From the NCBI RefSeq assembly GCF_004005495.1, contig NZ_RZYA01000002.1, positions 496,001-560,000 of the forward strand: a stretch of DNA of 64,000 bases, read 5' to 3'. Made by a program: the position numbers and the translations under genes. Position 1 is the stretch's first letter. The number at the start of each line of letters is the position of its first letter. This document shows, piece after piece, positions 16,957 through 24,224 of this stretch. This DNA is from Streptomyces antnestii (GTDB lineage Bacteria > Actinomycetota > Actinomycetes > Streptomycetales > Streptomycetaceae). Under the pieces are notes generated by a model. The model did not search any database. It was not told where the DNA came from and was given only the letters and a program-made list of their open reading frames with translations.

Positions 16957-17005
16957 GGCATCACGTCAAAGATCAATATTGCTATCCTGCTATGCCCTTG
17001 GTGTT

Positions 17006-17019
17006 ATGCCCTCGGGCAT
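17006..17019. promoter_or_regulatory. ATGCCC-TC-GGGCAT palindrome, likely LysR operator
   Basis: A perfect 6-2-6 palindrome between the oxidase operon and the divergent LysR gene. Another TATGCCC half-site lies at 16991-16997. This is where a LysR protein would bind both promoters. Confidence 0.55.
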
Positions 17020-17040
17020 GACGTCCTTGGGGGGATGGCG

Positions 17041-17940
17041 ATGGATCTGCATGCGCTCGAACAGTTCCTCGTAGTCGCACGGCTGGAGCACCTCAGCCGG
17101 GCCGCCGGTGAACTGCACGTGGCCCAGCCGTCGTTGAGCCGCACCGTCGCACGCCTTGAGGCAGAGCTCGGGGCGCCGCTGTTCGACCGGGCGGGTCGTC
17201 TGCGGCTGAACGAATCCGGGCGGCGCTTTCGCGACCATGTGGAGCGCTCCCTCGGGGAGCTGGAGGCCGGGCGGCGGGCGGTGGCGGAGGCGGCCCGCGA
17301 GGGGGTCGGCAGTGTGCGGCTCGCCTCGGAGACGTTCCTGACCATCACCGGTCCGCTGGCCGTCTTCAAGACCGCCCACCCCGACATCGACGTCGAGCTC
17401 CACCAGATGCCGGCCGTGGACATGCACCGGGCCCTGCGCACCCGCGAGGTCGACCTGTGTGTCGCCTCCCAGCCGATCCGGGGCGACGGCCTGGACAGCG
17501 TCCACCTGCACGACGAGCAGGTCTGGCTGACGGCGCCGCCCGGCCACCGGCTCGCCTCCCGCGCGTCCGTCGGCGTCGAGGAACTGCGCGACGAACCGTT
17601 CGTCATCTCACGCCCCGGGCACTGGCAACGCCGCCTGCTCGACCGGCTCTTCGCCGGCCACAACCTGATGCCACGGATCGTCTGCGAGGGCGACGAACCC
17701 GCGGCCCTCGCCGGCCTGGTGATCGCCGGTATCGGCCTCAGCCTCATCCCGGCGATGGCCCGCGATTCCGACCTCAGCGCACTGGGCGCGTGGATCGCCA
17801 TCGACGACACGGCCTGCCGCCGCATCCTGACCCTGCACCGGTCCGCCGACAGCCGGCTCTCGAAGGCCGCGCAACTGATGCACGCCACGCTCGTTGCGTG
17901 GCCCTGGAACACCCCGGGTGGTGACCGGAGTGTTGGGTGA
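17041..17940 (+). CDS. LysR-family transcriptional regulator
   Basis: A 299-residue LTTR. The winged HTH is in the first 60 residues (ALEQFLVVARLEHLSRAAGELHVAQPSLSR), followed by the two-lobed effector domain from about residue 92 (VRLASETFLTITGPLAVF to the end). ATG 17041 was preferred to 17035 because the GGGGGG motif directly abuts 17035 but is correctly spaced from 17041. It is divergent from the membrane protein/multicopper oxidase operon, which is its likely target; copper, a phenolic or an oxidant may be the inducer, which is inference. Confidence 0.88.
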   Translation: MDLHALEQFLVVARLEHLSRAAGELHVAQPSLSRTVARLEAELGAPLFDRAGRLRLNESGRRFRDHVERSLGELEAGRRAVAEAAREGVGSVRLASETFLTITGPLAVFKTAHPDIDVELHQMPAVDMHRALRTREVDLCVASQPIRGDGLDSVHLHDEQVWLTAPPGHRLASRASVGVEELRDEPFVISRPGHWQRRLLDRLFAGHNLMPRIVCEGDEPAALAGLVIAGIGLSLIPAMARDSDLSALGAWIAIDDTACRRILTLHRSADSRLSKAAQLMHATLVAWPWNTPGGDRSVG

Positions 17941-17980
17941 CGCCCGCGGTGCGGCGGGTCACCCGTGTGAAGATCGGGGT

Positions 17981-18529
17981 GTGAACGATCTACGTATTCG
18001 TCTCGCCGACGACGCCGACCTCGCCTCTCTCGTGCGTCTGCGTGATGACGCCGCGCGCTGGATGCTCGTTCGGGGTGTCACTGGTCAGTGGCAGCCCGGC
18101 GAGTTGGATGAGGCGCACTTCCGTCGGGTGATGGAGCGAGGGGAGGTGTGGCTCGCAGAGCATGGCGGACTTGCTGTCGGGGCTTGGGAGTTGTGGTGGG
18201 ACGACCAGGACGCCTGGGGAGCGCAGCCGCCGGTCGCGGGGTATGTGCACCGGCTGATGGTGGACCACACCCGTGTCCCGTCAGGAACAGGACTGCGGCT
18301 GTTGGGAGTCGCGGAACGGCGGGTGGCCGAGGTGGGCCGACAGTTGGTGCGTCTGGACTGCGTGGCCGGCAACGCGCGCCTCAACGCGTACTACGTCAAG
18401 GCCGGTTACCGGGTGGCCGGGCACAAGCGCGGCAAGGCGCAGCCAGGCGGCACGCCCAAGTCGTTCACGCTCCTCGAAAAGTCCGTACAGGACAGCGAGA
18501 AGTCCGTACGGGGCAGCGTGCCGTCCTGA
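17981..18529 (+). CDS. GNAT-family N-acetyltransferase
   Basis: A 182-residue GNAT protein. The acetyl-CoA motif A region reads YVHRLMVDHTRVPSGTGLRLLG (Q/R-x-x-G-x-G/A variant with SGTGLRLL) and motif B RLDCVAGNARLNAYYVKAGY. The small-molecule or peptide acceptor is unknown. GTG 17981 is the likely start; ATGs do not occur nearby in frame. The C-terminus holds a repeated SVQDSEKSVRGS piece from an AAGTCCGTAC-containing duplication. It stands 40 bp after the LysR gene on the same strand and could be co-transcribed with it. Confidence 0.83.
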   Translation: MNDLRIRLADDADLASLVRLRDDAARWMLVRGVTGQWQPGELDEAHFRRVMERGEVWLAEHGGLAVGAWELWWDDQDAWGAQPPVAGYVHRLMVDHTRVPSGTGLRLLGVAERRVAEVGRQLVRLDCVAGNARLNAYYVKAGYRVAGHKRGKAQPGGTPKSFTLLEKSVQDSEKSVRGSVPS

Positions 18530-18566
18530 CGTCACCGACCCGGCCTGACCCGGCCCGGTATCGGCG

Positions 18567-19262
18567 TCAGCTGCTCCCCTCCCCGTAAGCCGCCGCGATC
18601 TCTTCCGATCCCGCCCACCGGCTGTACGTGGGGGACTGCGGCCAGCCCTCCGGCGAGTCCTGCCACACTTCCTGGCGGCCGTAGGGGAGCAGGTCGACGA
18701 GGCCGAAGAGGTGGCTCAGCTGCTCGGTGCCCCGGCCGTCCGTGTGCCAGGTCCGGTACACCGTGTCGCCGTCGCGCAGGAACACGTTGACCGCGAATCC
18801 GCCGTTCGCCGGTGCACCGACATCGCTGCCGAAGGAGCTGTTCGCCGTCGAGTACCAGGTCATCGTGTTCCCGACCTTGCGCCTGTAGGCGAGCGCCTCG
18901 TCGATCGGGCCCTGGGTCACGATCACGAACCGGGCGTCGAACTTCTCAAGGCCCAGGAGCCGGGTGAACTGGGAGGTGAAGCCGGTGCAGCCGCTGCACT
19001 GCCACGGTGCGCCTTCGTGCCACATGTGGTTGTAGACGATCAGCTGCGGGTGCTCGCCGAAGATCTCGGCGAGCCGGACCGGGCCGTCCTCGCCCTCCAG
19101 GACGTAGTCGGGCATCTCGACCATCGGCAGCCGGCGGCGCTGCGCGGCGATCGCGTCGAGTTCGCGGGTGGCGGCCTTCTCCCGGACCCGTAGGGCCGCC
19201 AGTTCCTTCTGCCAGGTGGCTGTGTCGACGACGGGCGGGAGGGCGTTCGCGGTGGTGGACAT
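18567..19262 (-). CDS. DUF899 thioredoxin-like protein
   Basis: A 231-residue member of the DUF899 (AAC-Rru-like) thioredoxin-fold family. The redox-type site is WQCSGCTGFTSQF, a C-x-x-C at about residues 96-99, preceded by LIVYNHMWHEGAPW. The family is cytoplasmic and thought to act as a thiol oxidoreductase. GGAGGC is seven bases before ATG 19262. The gene is convergent with the GNAT gene. The 171 bp upstream contain a direct repeat CATGTCGCA (19369 and 19394) that could bind a regulator. Confidence 0.87.
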   Translation of the reverse strand: MSTTANALPPVVDTATWQKELAALRVREKAATRELDAIAAQRRRLPMVEMPDYVLEGEDGPVRLAEIFGEHPQLIVYNHMWHEGAPWQCSGCTGFTSQFTRLLGLEKFDARFVIVTQGPIDEALAYRRKVGNTMTWYSTANSSFGSDVGAPANGGFAVNVFLRDGDTVYRTWHTDGRGTEQLSHLFGLVDLLPYGRQEVWQDSPEGWPQSPTYSRWAGSEEIAAAYGEGSS

Positions 19263-19433
19263 GGTGCCTCCGGACGATCGGGTTGCCTTCTGGGAGTACC
19301 GACTGGCCGGCCGAGGAGAAGTCATCGGTCGGGAGGCGTTCGGAGGCATTCGGTGCACATTCGGGAGGCATGTCGCAACACACAATGGGGAGACATGTCG
19401 CAGCCTGGGTGCATCAGAGCCGACCGGCTGTGG

Positions 19434-19898
19434 TCAGAGGGCGCTGCCGCTGCCGTAGGGGGCGTACAGGTCCAGGAGGCGGGTGCGTGTCAGCTGCAGG
19501 CGGTGGGCGACGATGCTGCCCACCCACTGGAACACGGCGGCGCCGAGTACGGGATCCCGCTCGCACATCTCGCGCACCGCGGCACCGTCGAACTCGTAGG
19601 CGCTCACCGGGCTCGTCGCCTCGGCGCCCAGATGCCAGACGTGTGGTCTGAACAGCCAGGACCAGCCGACGAGTTGGTTGTGGGTGAGTGTCTCCACGAC
19701 GACGGCGCGGCGGCCCGGCACGTGGAGGTCGAGCGAGACGGTGCCGCTGCGGATGATCCAGAACCGGTCGGCGCAGCCGCCCTCTTTGAACAGGCGCATA
19801 CCTTGGGGGAACGACACCTCTCGGGCCACGCTCATCAGCCGGTCCCGGAGCTCGGCGGGCAGGGCCCGCACCATGGTCGCGGTGGGGGAAGCGTTCAT
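19434..19898 (-). CDS. Cyclic nucleotide-binding (Crp-like) protein without HTH
   Basis: A 154-residue protein made only of a cNMP-binding beta-roll: FPQGMRLFKEGGCADRFWIIRSGTVSLDL then ETLTHNQLVGWSWLFRPH, and the C-helix. It ends after the C-helix (about residue 145) with no helix-turn-helix, so it cannot bind DNA like Crp. Such short proteins occur in Streptomyces redox and dormancy-like clusters, where they may bind cAMP or sense redox state. The phosphate-binding R-x-A of true cAMP binders is replaced around residues 78-88. It lies 164 bp downstream of the Rv1733c-like gene on the same strand. Confidence 0.82.
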   Translation of the reverse strand: MNASPTATMVRALPAELRDRLMSVAREVSFPQGMRLFKEGGCADRFWIIRSGTVSLDLHVPGRRAVVVETLTHNQLVGWSWLFRPHVWHLGAEATSPVSAYEFDGAAVREMCERDPVLGAAVFQWVGSIVAHRLQLTRTRLLDLYAPYGSGSAL

Positions 19899-20062
19899 GG
19901 CTCTGCCTCCTCGGGCTGGACTCTCCCATCTCCAAGGTCTTCCGGGGCGGGTTCTTCCACCATGGGCCGCCTGGCTCCGCGAGGGGGCCCGTTCGGCACT
20001 CGACGGCCAAGGGGGTCGGCCAAGGGGGTCGGGCGGGCCCCGGCGGCGCGCAGAGTCCCGCG

Positions 20063-20647
20063 TCATGTCATCCGGCGGCCCCATCCCGGTTCGACCTGCT
20101 CCCACTCGCGGGCCCACTGGTCGTAACGCCGCTGGTCGAGACGCCACCGCGCGAGACGGCCGGCGGCGAAGACGACACCGCCGAACGCGGCCGCGGCACC
20201 CGCGCCGAGCGTGCCCGCCTCGACGGCGGCCTCACCCGTGGCCGGCGGGTTGTCGGTGATCTGTCCGTGACCGTTCACCCACACCGTGACCGGCGAACCG
20301 ACCTTCAGACGGGAGTCCACCGGCGCGCTGCCGGTGTGGACGGATCCGTCCGACGCCTTCCACCGGACCTGCGCCCAGACGTGGCCGTACACGTCCGCTC
20401 GCCCGGCCCGTGCCGCGTGGGCGGTGCTCTCGACGAGAACGGCCTGGGCCGTGTGCCGGTCGTTCCGCAGCTGGGTGAACGACGCGCCGGCCGCCTGGGC
20501 CGTGATCAGGCCGACGAACACGCCGCCCAGGGCGATGACGATCCACGTGACGAGGACGATCCAGGTCTCCACGACGTCGTCGTGCCGGCGCAACGGATTG
20601 CTCCGCCACCGCCAGCACCTCTGTTCCACGGCCTTGGGTGCACGCAT
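20063..20647 (-). CDS. Rv1733c-family membrane protein
   Basis: A 194-residue protein with an N-terminal basic segment ending NPLRRHDDVVETW, a first membrane helix (about residues 28-50), an extracytoplasmic domain with VRWKASDGSVHTGSAPV and VTVWVNGHGQITDNPP, and a second helix (about 137-160). This layout is that of Mycobacterium tuberculosis Rv1733c, a hypoxia (DosR) regulon member of unknown function. GAGGAGG precedes ATG 20647. With the cNMP-binding protein downstream it resembles Streptomyces clusters related to hypoxia or stress; no DosR-type box was located. Confidence 0.85.
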   Translation of the reverse strand: MRAPKAVEQRCWRWRSNPLRRHDDVVETWIVLVTWIVIALGGVFVGLITAQAAGASFTQLRNDRHTAQAVLVESTAHAARAGRADVYGHVWAQVRWKASDGSVHTGSAPVDSRLKVGSPVTVWVNGHGQITDNPPATGEAAVEAGTLGAGAAAAFGGVVFAAGRLARWRLDQRRYDQWAREWEQVEPGWGRRMT

Positions 20648-20778
20648 GGAGTGCACCTCCTCGTCACCGTATCCGTCCGGCACAAGTAGCTGACACCCGG
20701 AAGAGGGCCGGCGGCATGGGCCGGTCGGACCGGGTCGGGGGCCATGCGGTCCCTTCGCGCGCGGGAACACCTTCGGTA

Positions 20779-20802
20779 CGTCACGCGCCACGGCGTGTGA
20801 CG
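20779..20802. terminator. Possible terminator of the lipoprotein gene
   Basis: CGTCACGC and GTGTGACG form an imperfect 8 bp stem (7 of 8) just beyond the lipoprotein stop codon. No T-run follows on the transcribed strand. Confidence 0.35.
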
Positions 20803-20808
20803 GCGAAG

Positions 20809-21747
20809 TCAGCTCCTGCTCGGCGTGACCCCGCGGAGGCCCTTGTAGGGAACGGGTCGGCCGGTGTGCGCGTCGAGCAGGGCGCGGTCACCCAGGGGGC
20901 GTTGTAGTTTCACCGTAACCCGCTGCATCCTGGCCTGCTTGGTGCAGTTCCCGTCGTGCCCGTCGCCCTTGGTGGAGGCCGACAGGACCACGCTGCCGCG
21001 TGTTTCCAGCACGTCGACGGAGGCGCCCTGGTCGCAGACGCCATGAAGGGCGATGACGGCCACCGATCGCGCGTCCGCGGCGATGCGAACGAGCCTGTCG
21101 ACCGGATACCCGGGCATGCCCTGGGCCGGGCGGATCGGGGGCTGAGGGCGTTTCGACGGGACGGCGGCGGCCTGCTTGAGAGGGGAGGCGTAGCCGTCCA
21201 GGGTGAAGAGCCAGGCCGGCACGGTCGCCGGCCCACGACTGGTGGCCAGCGTCATCTCACCCAGCTTCACTCCCGTCACCGTGAGCTGCGGCTTCGAGCG
21301 GTCGCGGGCGTCGCGGGCGCGGGCTCCCGTCCCGGCCAGGGACTTGAACGATTCGCCCGCCCCCGTCAACGGCCGCGTGAGCGACTGGCCACCGGCCCAC
21401 TTCACCCGCCCGTCCTTCGGGCCGGTGCCGGGCAACTTCCCCCGCAGGACGACGTTCCGATCCCGGTACGCCCGCTTGTCGGCCGGGCCGCTCAGGCCGC
21501 CCCGCGGCAGCTGGACCGACTCCCCCATGGGGTAGTAGCCGGCGCGCCACGCGGCGGACGCGGCCGAGCCGTCCCAGGCCGCGGCGACCCGTCGGGCGCG
21601 GTCCGCCGGCCTGTCCGCGCCTCCGCCACCGGCCACCTGATGGCTGCTGCCACAACCCGACAAGGCGATGAGCCCCAGTCCAGCGGCGGATAAAGCGACC
21701 CAGACACCGGGTCGGCCGACGGATCGCGACGGCCCGTTGTACGGCAT
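20809..21747 (-). CDS. Putative secreted lipoprotein
   Basis: A 312-residue protein with a lipoprotein signal peptide: VALSAAGLGLIALSGCGSS, the lipobox being LSGC with Cys at about residue 32. The mature part begins with a Gly/Ser-rich linker and then a soluble domain with no motif I recognise (blocks ESVQLPRGGL, VPAWLFTLDGYASPL, VAVIALHGVCDQGASVDVL). It should be anchored to the outer face of the membrane. GGGAGGGG is five bases before ATG 21747, and the leader contains a 9 bp tandem repeat. It forms a single-gene unit. Function unknown. Confidence 0.75.
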   Translation of the reverse strand: MPYNGPSRSVGRPGVWVALSAAGLGLIALSGCGSSHQVAGGGGADRPADRARRVAAAWDGSAASAAWRAGYYPMGESVQLPRGGLSGPADKRAYRDRNVVLRGKLPGTGPKDGRVKWAGGQSLTRPLTGAGESFKSLAGTGARARDARDRSKPQLTVTGVKLGEMTLATSRGPATVPAWLFTLDGYASPLKQAAAVPSKRPQPPIRPAQGMPGYPVDRLVRIAADARSVAVIALHGVCDQGASVDVLETRGSVVLSASTKGDGHDGNCTKQARMQRVTVKLQRPLGDRALLDAHTGRPVPYKGLRGVTPSRS

Positions 21748-21761
21748 GTGCCCCTCCCGGC

Positions 21762-21815
21762 GAACTGGGTGAACTCGGTGAACTGGGCGAACTGAGTGAA
21801 CTGGGCGAACGACGT
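21762..21815. repeat. 9 bp tandem repeat in the lipoprotein leader
   Basis: Six units of GAACTGGGT type (GAACTGGGT, GAACTCGGT, GAACTGGGC, GAACTGAGT, GAACTGGGC, GAACGACGT) start 15 bp upstream of the lipoprotein ATG, on its 5' side. The rest of the 223 bp gap holds a 14 bp direct repeat (CAGGAACAGGTCAA, twice near 21870-21895) and no gene. Confidence 0.85.
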
Positions 21816-21970
21816 GACATGGATCCCGACGTCGATTCTGCCTCGCGTCATGGCCCGGCCCGGCAGGAACAGGTCAAACAGGAACAGGTCAAGTGCGTCC
21901 GCAGACCTTGCCGCTCACCTCTCCGCCGTCCTCGGTGTCGAACGCGCCGACCGCCGTGAGGCTCCTGCGG

Positions 21971-23512
21971 TCAGTTGCCGGCCGGCCCCTCCTGCTCGTC
22001 CAGCCGGGCCCGCAGCACATGCTTCGTGATCTTCCCGGAGGGTGTGCGCGGCAGTTCACGTCGCAGGACGAGCTCGCGCGGGATCTTGTAGCGGGCGATC
22101 CGGCTCTCCAGCCATGTGCGCAGCTCCGCCAGGTCGGGCTCCGTACCCTCGCGCGGCACCACGACCGCCACGACCGTCTCGCCCCACTGCGGATGCGGGC
22201 GGCCGACGACGGCGACGTCGAGGATGTCCGGGTGGCCGCGCAGCGCGCCCTCGACCTCCTGTGAGGCGACGTTCTCGCCGCCGGTGATGATCACGTCCTT
22301 CATCCGGTCGACGACGGTCACGAAGCCGTCCTCGTCGATCCGGCCCAGGTCACCGGTGCGGTACCAGTCGCCCACGAACACCTCCGCGGTGGCCGCCTCG
22401 TCGTCGAGGTAGCCGGCCATGCGGGTGTCCGAGCGGAGCCAGATCTCCCCGGTCTCGCCCGGCCCGGCGTCCGTGCCCTCCGGACGTACGACCCTCAGGT
22501 CCACCCCGGGCATGCCGCCGCGCCCGATGGAGCCCGCCTTCGCCACCTGCTCGGCGGGGGAGAGGGAGGTCCCGACGGGGCCCATCTCGCTCATCCCGTA
22601 CACCTGGTGGAAGTCGTCCGAGCCGTACGCCTTCATCAGGCGGCGCGCGGTGTCCGCGTCGAGGGGGCCACCGCCGTAGATCCACGCGCGCATCGACGTG
22701 AGGTCGAAGTCGGGGAAGTCGGCGACGGTCTGCAATGGGGCGATGAGCGCGATCGGGGCGGCGAACAGGGCGGTGACCCGCTCGCGCTGGATCGTCTCCA
22801 GCATGCCGCGCGGGTCGTACTCGCGCTGGAGCACGACCGTGGCGCGCAGGAGCAGGTTGCTCATCGTCCAGTTGTTGAGCGGGGACGCGTGCCAGATCGG
22901 CATGCAGATCAGGAAGCGCTCGTCACGGTGGAGGGGGACCGTGGCCGCGGTGTACGTGGCCGCCAGTGCGATGCCGCGATGCGTGTGCACGCAGCCCTTG
23001 GGGTTTCCGGAGGTGCCGGACGTGTAGAGGATCTGGGCGATGTCGCTGTCCGGGCCCGCCTCCCCGGTCCACGGTTCGGCGTGCGCGACGCGGGACTCGA
23101 AGGAGTCGGCGGGACGGGTGTCCGCGTCGGCGTCGGGGTGGCTGACCAGCCACGGGACGACCACATCTGCGGCGGTGGCGCGCTTGCCGATCTCCGCGTC
23201 CACGATCCCCAGGCGGGCCCCGCAGTGCCGGAGCTGGCGCTCCACCTCGGCCGTCTGGAGCTTGTGGTTCACCGGTACGAGTGTGGCGCCCGCGTACCAG
23301 GCGCCGAACGCCGCGAACAGGAAGGCCGGGGTGTTGTACGTCATCACCGCCACCCGGTCGCCCGGGCGCACGCCGGCCTCCCGCAGCACCGTCGCGGCGC
23401 GCCGGGCGGCACCGGCGAACTCCCGGTAGGTCCACCGCTGTTCACGGTAGACGACCGCTTCCTTGTCGCCGGCCGAGCGAACCGCGCTGTCCAGCAGGGC
23501 ACTGAGGTGCAT
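21971..23512 (-). CDS. Acyl-CoA ligase (AMP-binding)
   Basis: A 513-residue ANL-superfamily ligase. Core motifs: LYTSGTSGNPKGCVHTH (A3, about residue 160), YGMSEMG (A5), DWYRTGDLGRID (A7), DRMKDVIITGGENV (A8) and PRTPSGKITKHVLR with the catalytic Lys (A10). It activates a carboxylic acid as acyl-AMP and then acyl-CoA, probably a medium or long chain fatty acid. ATG 23512 has CAGGAGA upstream; the open frame continues 20 codons into the promoter. It diverges from a TetR gene followed by an acyl-CoA dehydrogenase, making one fatty-acid catabolic locus. Confidence 0.9.
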   Translation of the reverse strand: MHLSALLDSAVRSAGDKEAVVYREQRWTYREFAGAARRAATVLREAGVRPGDRVAVMTYNTPAFLFAAFGAWYAGATLVPVNHKLQTAEVERQLRHCGARLGIVDAEIGKRATAADVVVPWLVSHPDADADTRPADSFESRVAHAEPWTGEAGPDSDIAQILYTSGTSGNPKGCVHTHRGIALAATYTAATVPLHRDERFLICMPIWHASPLNNWTMSNLLLRATVVLQREYDPRGMLETIQRERVTALFAAPIALIAPLQTVADFPDFDLTSMRAWIYGGGPLDADTARRLMKAYGSDDFHQVYGMSEMGPVGTSLSPAEQVAKAGSIGRGGMPGVDLRVVRPEGTDAGPGETGEIWLRSDTRMAGYLDDEAATAEVFVGDWYRTGDLGRIDEDGFVTVVDRMKDVIITGGENVASQEVEGALRGHPDILDVAVVGRPHPQWGETVVAVVVPREGTEPDLAELRTWLESRIARYKIPRELVLRRELPRTPSGKITKHVLRARLDEQEGPAGN

Positions 23513-23563
23513 CACGTTCTCCTGACGAGCCGGGCCGGTGCCGACCGACCGTGGCGGGAAACT

Positions 23564-23577
23564 CTGAATCATGGTTC
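23564..23577. promoter_or_regulatory. TGAATCATGGTTCA operator
   Basis: A near-perfect 14 bp palindrome between the divergent ligase and TetR genes, ending nine bases before the TetR start codon. A TetR dimer bound here would block both promoters. Confidence 0.6.
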
Positions 23578-23586
23578 ACTGCTTCC

Positions 23587-24195
23587 ATGGCCTACCGCAA
23601 GACCCCTGCCGAAATCAGCCGGCTCGAAGCTGCGAGAGAACGACTCGTCGCCTGCGCCACCTCGGTCGTCGCGGAAGTGGGCTGGTCACAGGCGTCCGTC
23701 ACCGCCGTCGCCGCCTCGGCGGGCATCGCGGCGGGCTCTGTCTACCAGCACTTCCCGTCCAAGGCGGCGCTCGCCGTGGAGGTGTTCCGCCGCGCGGCCG
23801 AACGCGAGGTGGAGGTGCTCGGCGACGTACTCCGTGGCCCCGGCGACCCCGTCGAACGCTTGACCAGAGCCGTGGACGTCTTCGCCCGCCGCGCCCTGGA
23901 GAACCGCGGCCTGGCCTACGCCCTGCTCGCCGCCCCCGCCGAACCCGCTGTCGGCGCCGAACGCCTCGACTTCCGCCGCCGCTACCGCGCGCTGTACGCC
24001 GAGGTGGTGCGCGAGGGCATGGCGACGGGCCAACTGCCGGACCAGAACGCCGAGATCACGGCCGCCGTGCTCACCGGCGCGATCGGCGAAGCCCTCGTCG
24101 ACCCCCTGGGCGCCCCCGACGAGAACGCCACCGAGGAACTCCTCGCCGACCTGACCGCCGCCGTGCTGCGGTGCGCCGGCGCACCGACCGCCTGA
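23587..24195 (+). CDS. TetR-family regulator of acyl-CoA genes
   Basis: A 202-residue TetR protein. The HTH (about residues 14-60) contains ACATSVVAEVGWSQASVTAVAASAGIAAGS and VYQHFPSKAALAVEVF; the rest is an all-helical ligand domain. ATG 23587 was chosen from family length. It sits between the divergent acyl-CoA ligase and the co-directional acyl-CoA dehydrogenase (29 bp gap), with an operator-like palindrome at its 5' end. By analogy with FadR-type TetR proteins its ligand is probably an acyl-CoA; this is inference. Confidence 0.87.
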   Translation: MAYRKTPAEISRLEAARERLVACATSVVAEVGWSQASVTAVAASAGIAAGSVYQHFPSKAALAVEVFRRAAEREVEVLGDVLRGPGDPVERLTRAVDVFARRALENRGLAYALLAAPAEPAVGAERLDFRRRYRALYAEVVREGMATGQLPDQNAEITAAVLTGAIGEALVDPLGAPDENATEELLADLTAAVLRCAGAPTA

Positions 24196-24224
24196 ACCCC
24201 GCCCGCCCCTCTGAAGGAGGCCCC

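Noticed and set aside
21971..23572. Longer ligase start at 23572
   Set aside because: It would run through the TGAATCATGGTTCA operator and lacks a ribosome site; ATG 23512 has CAGGAGA and the family N-terminus.
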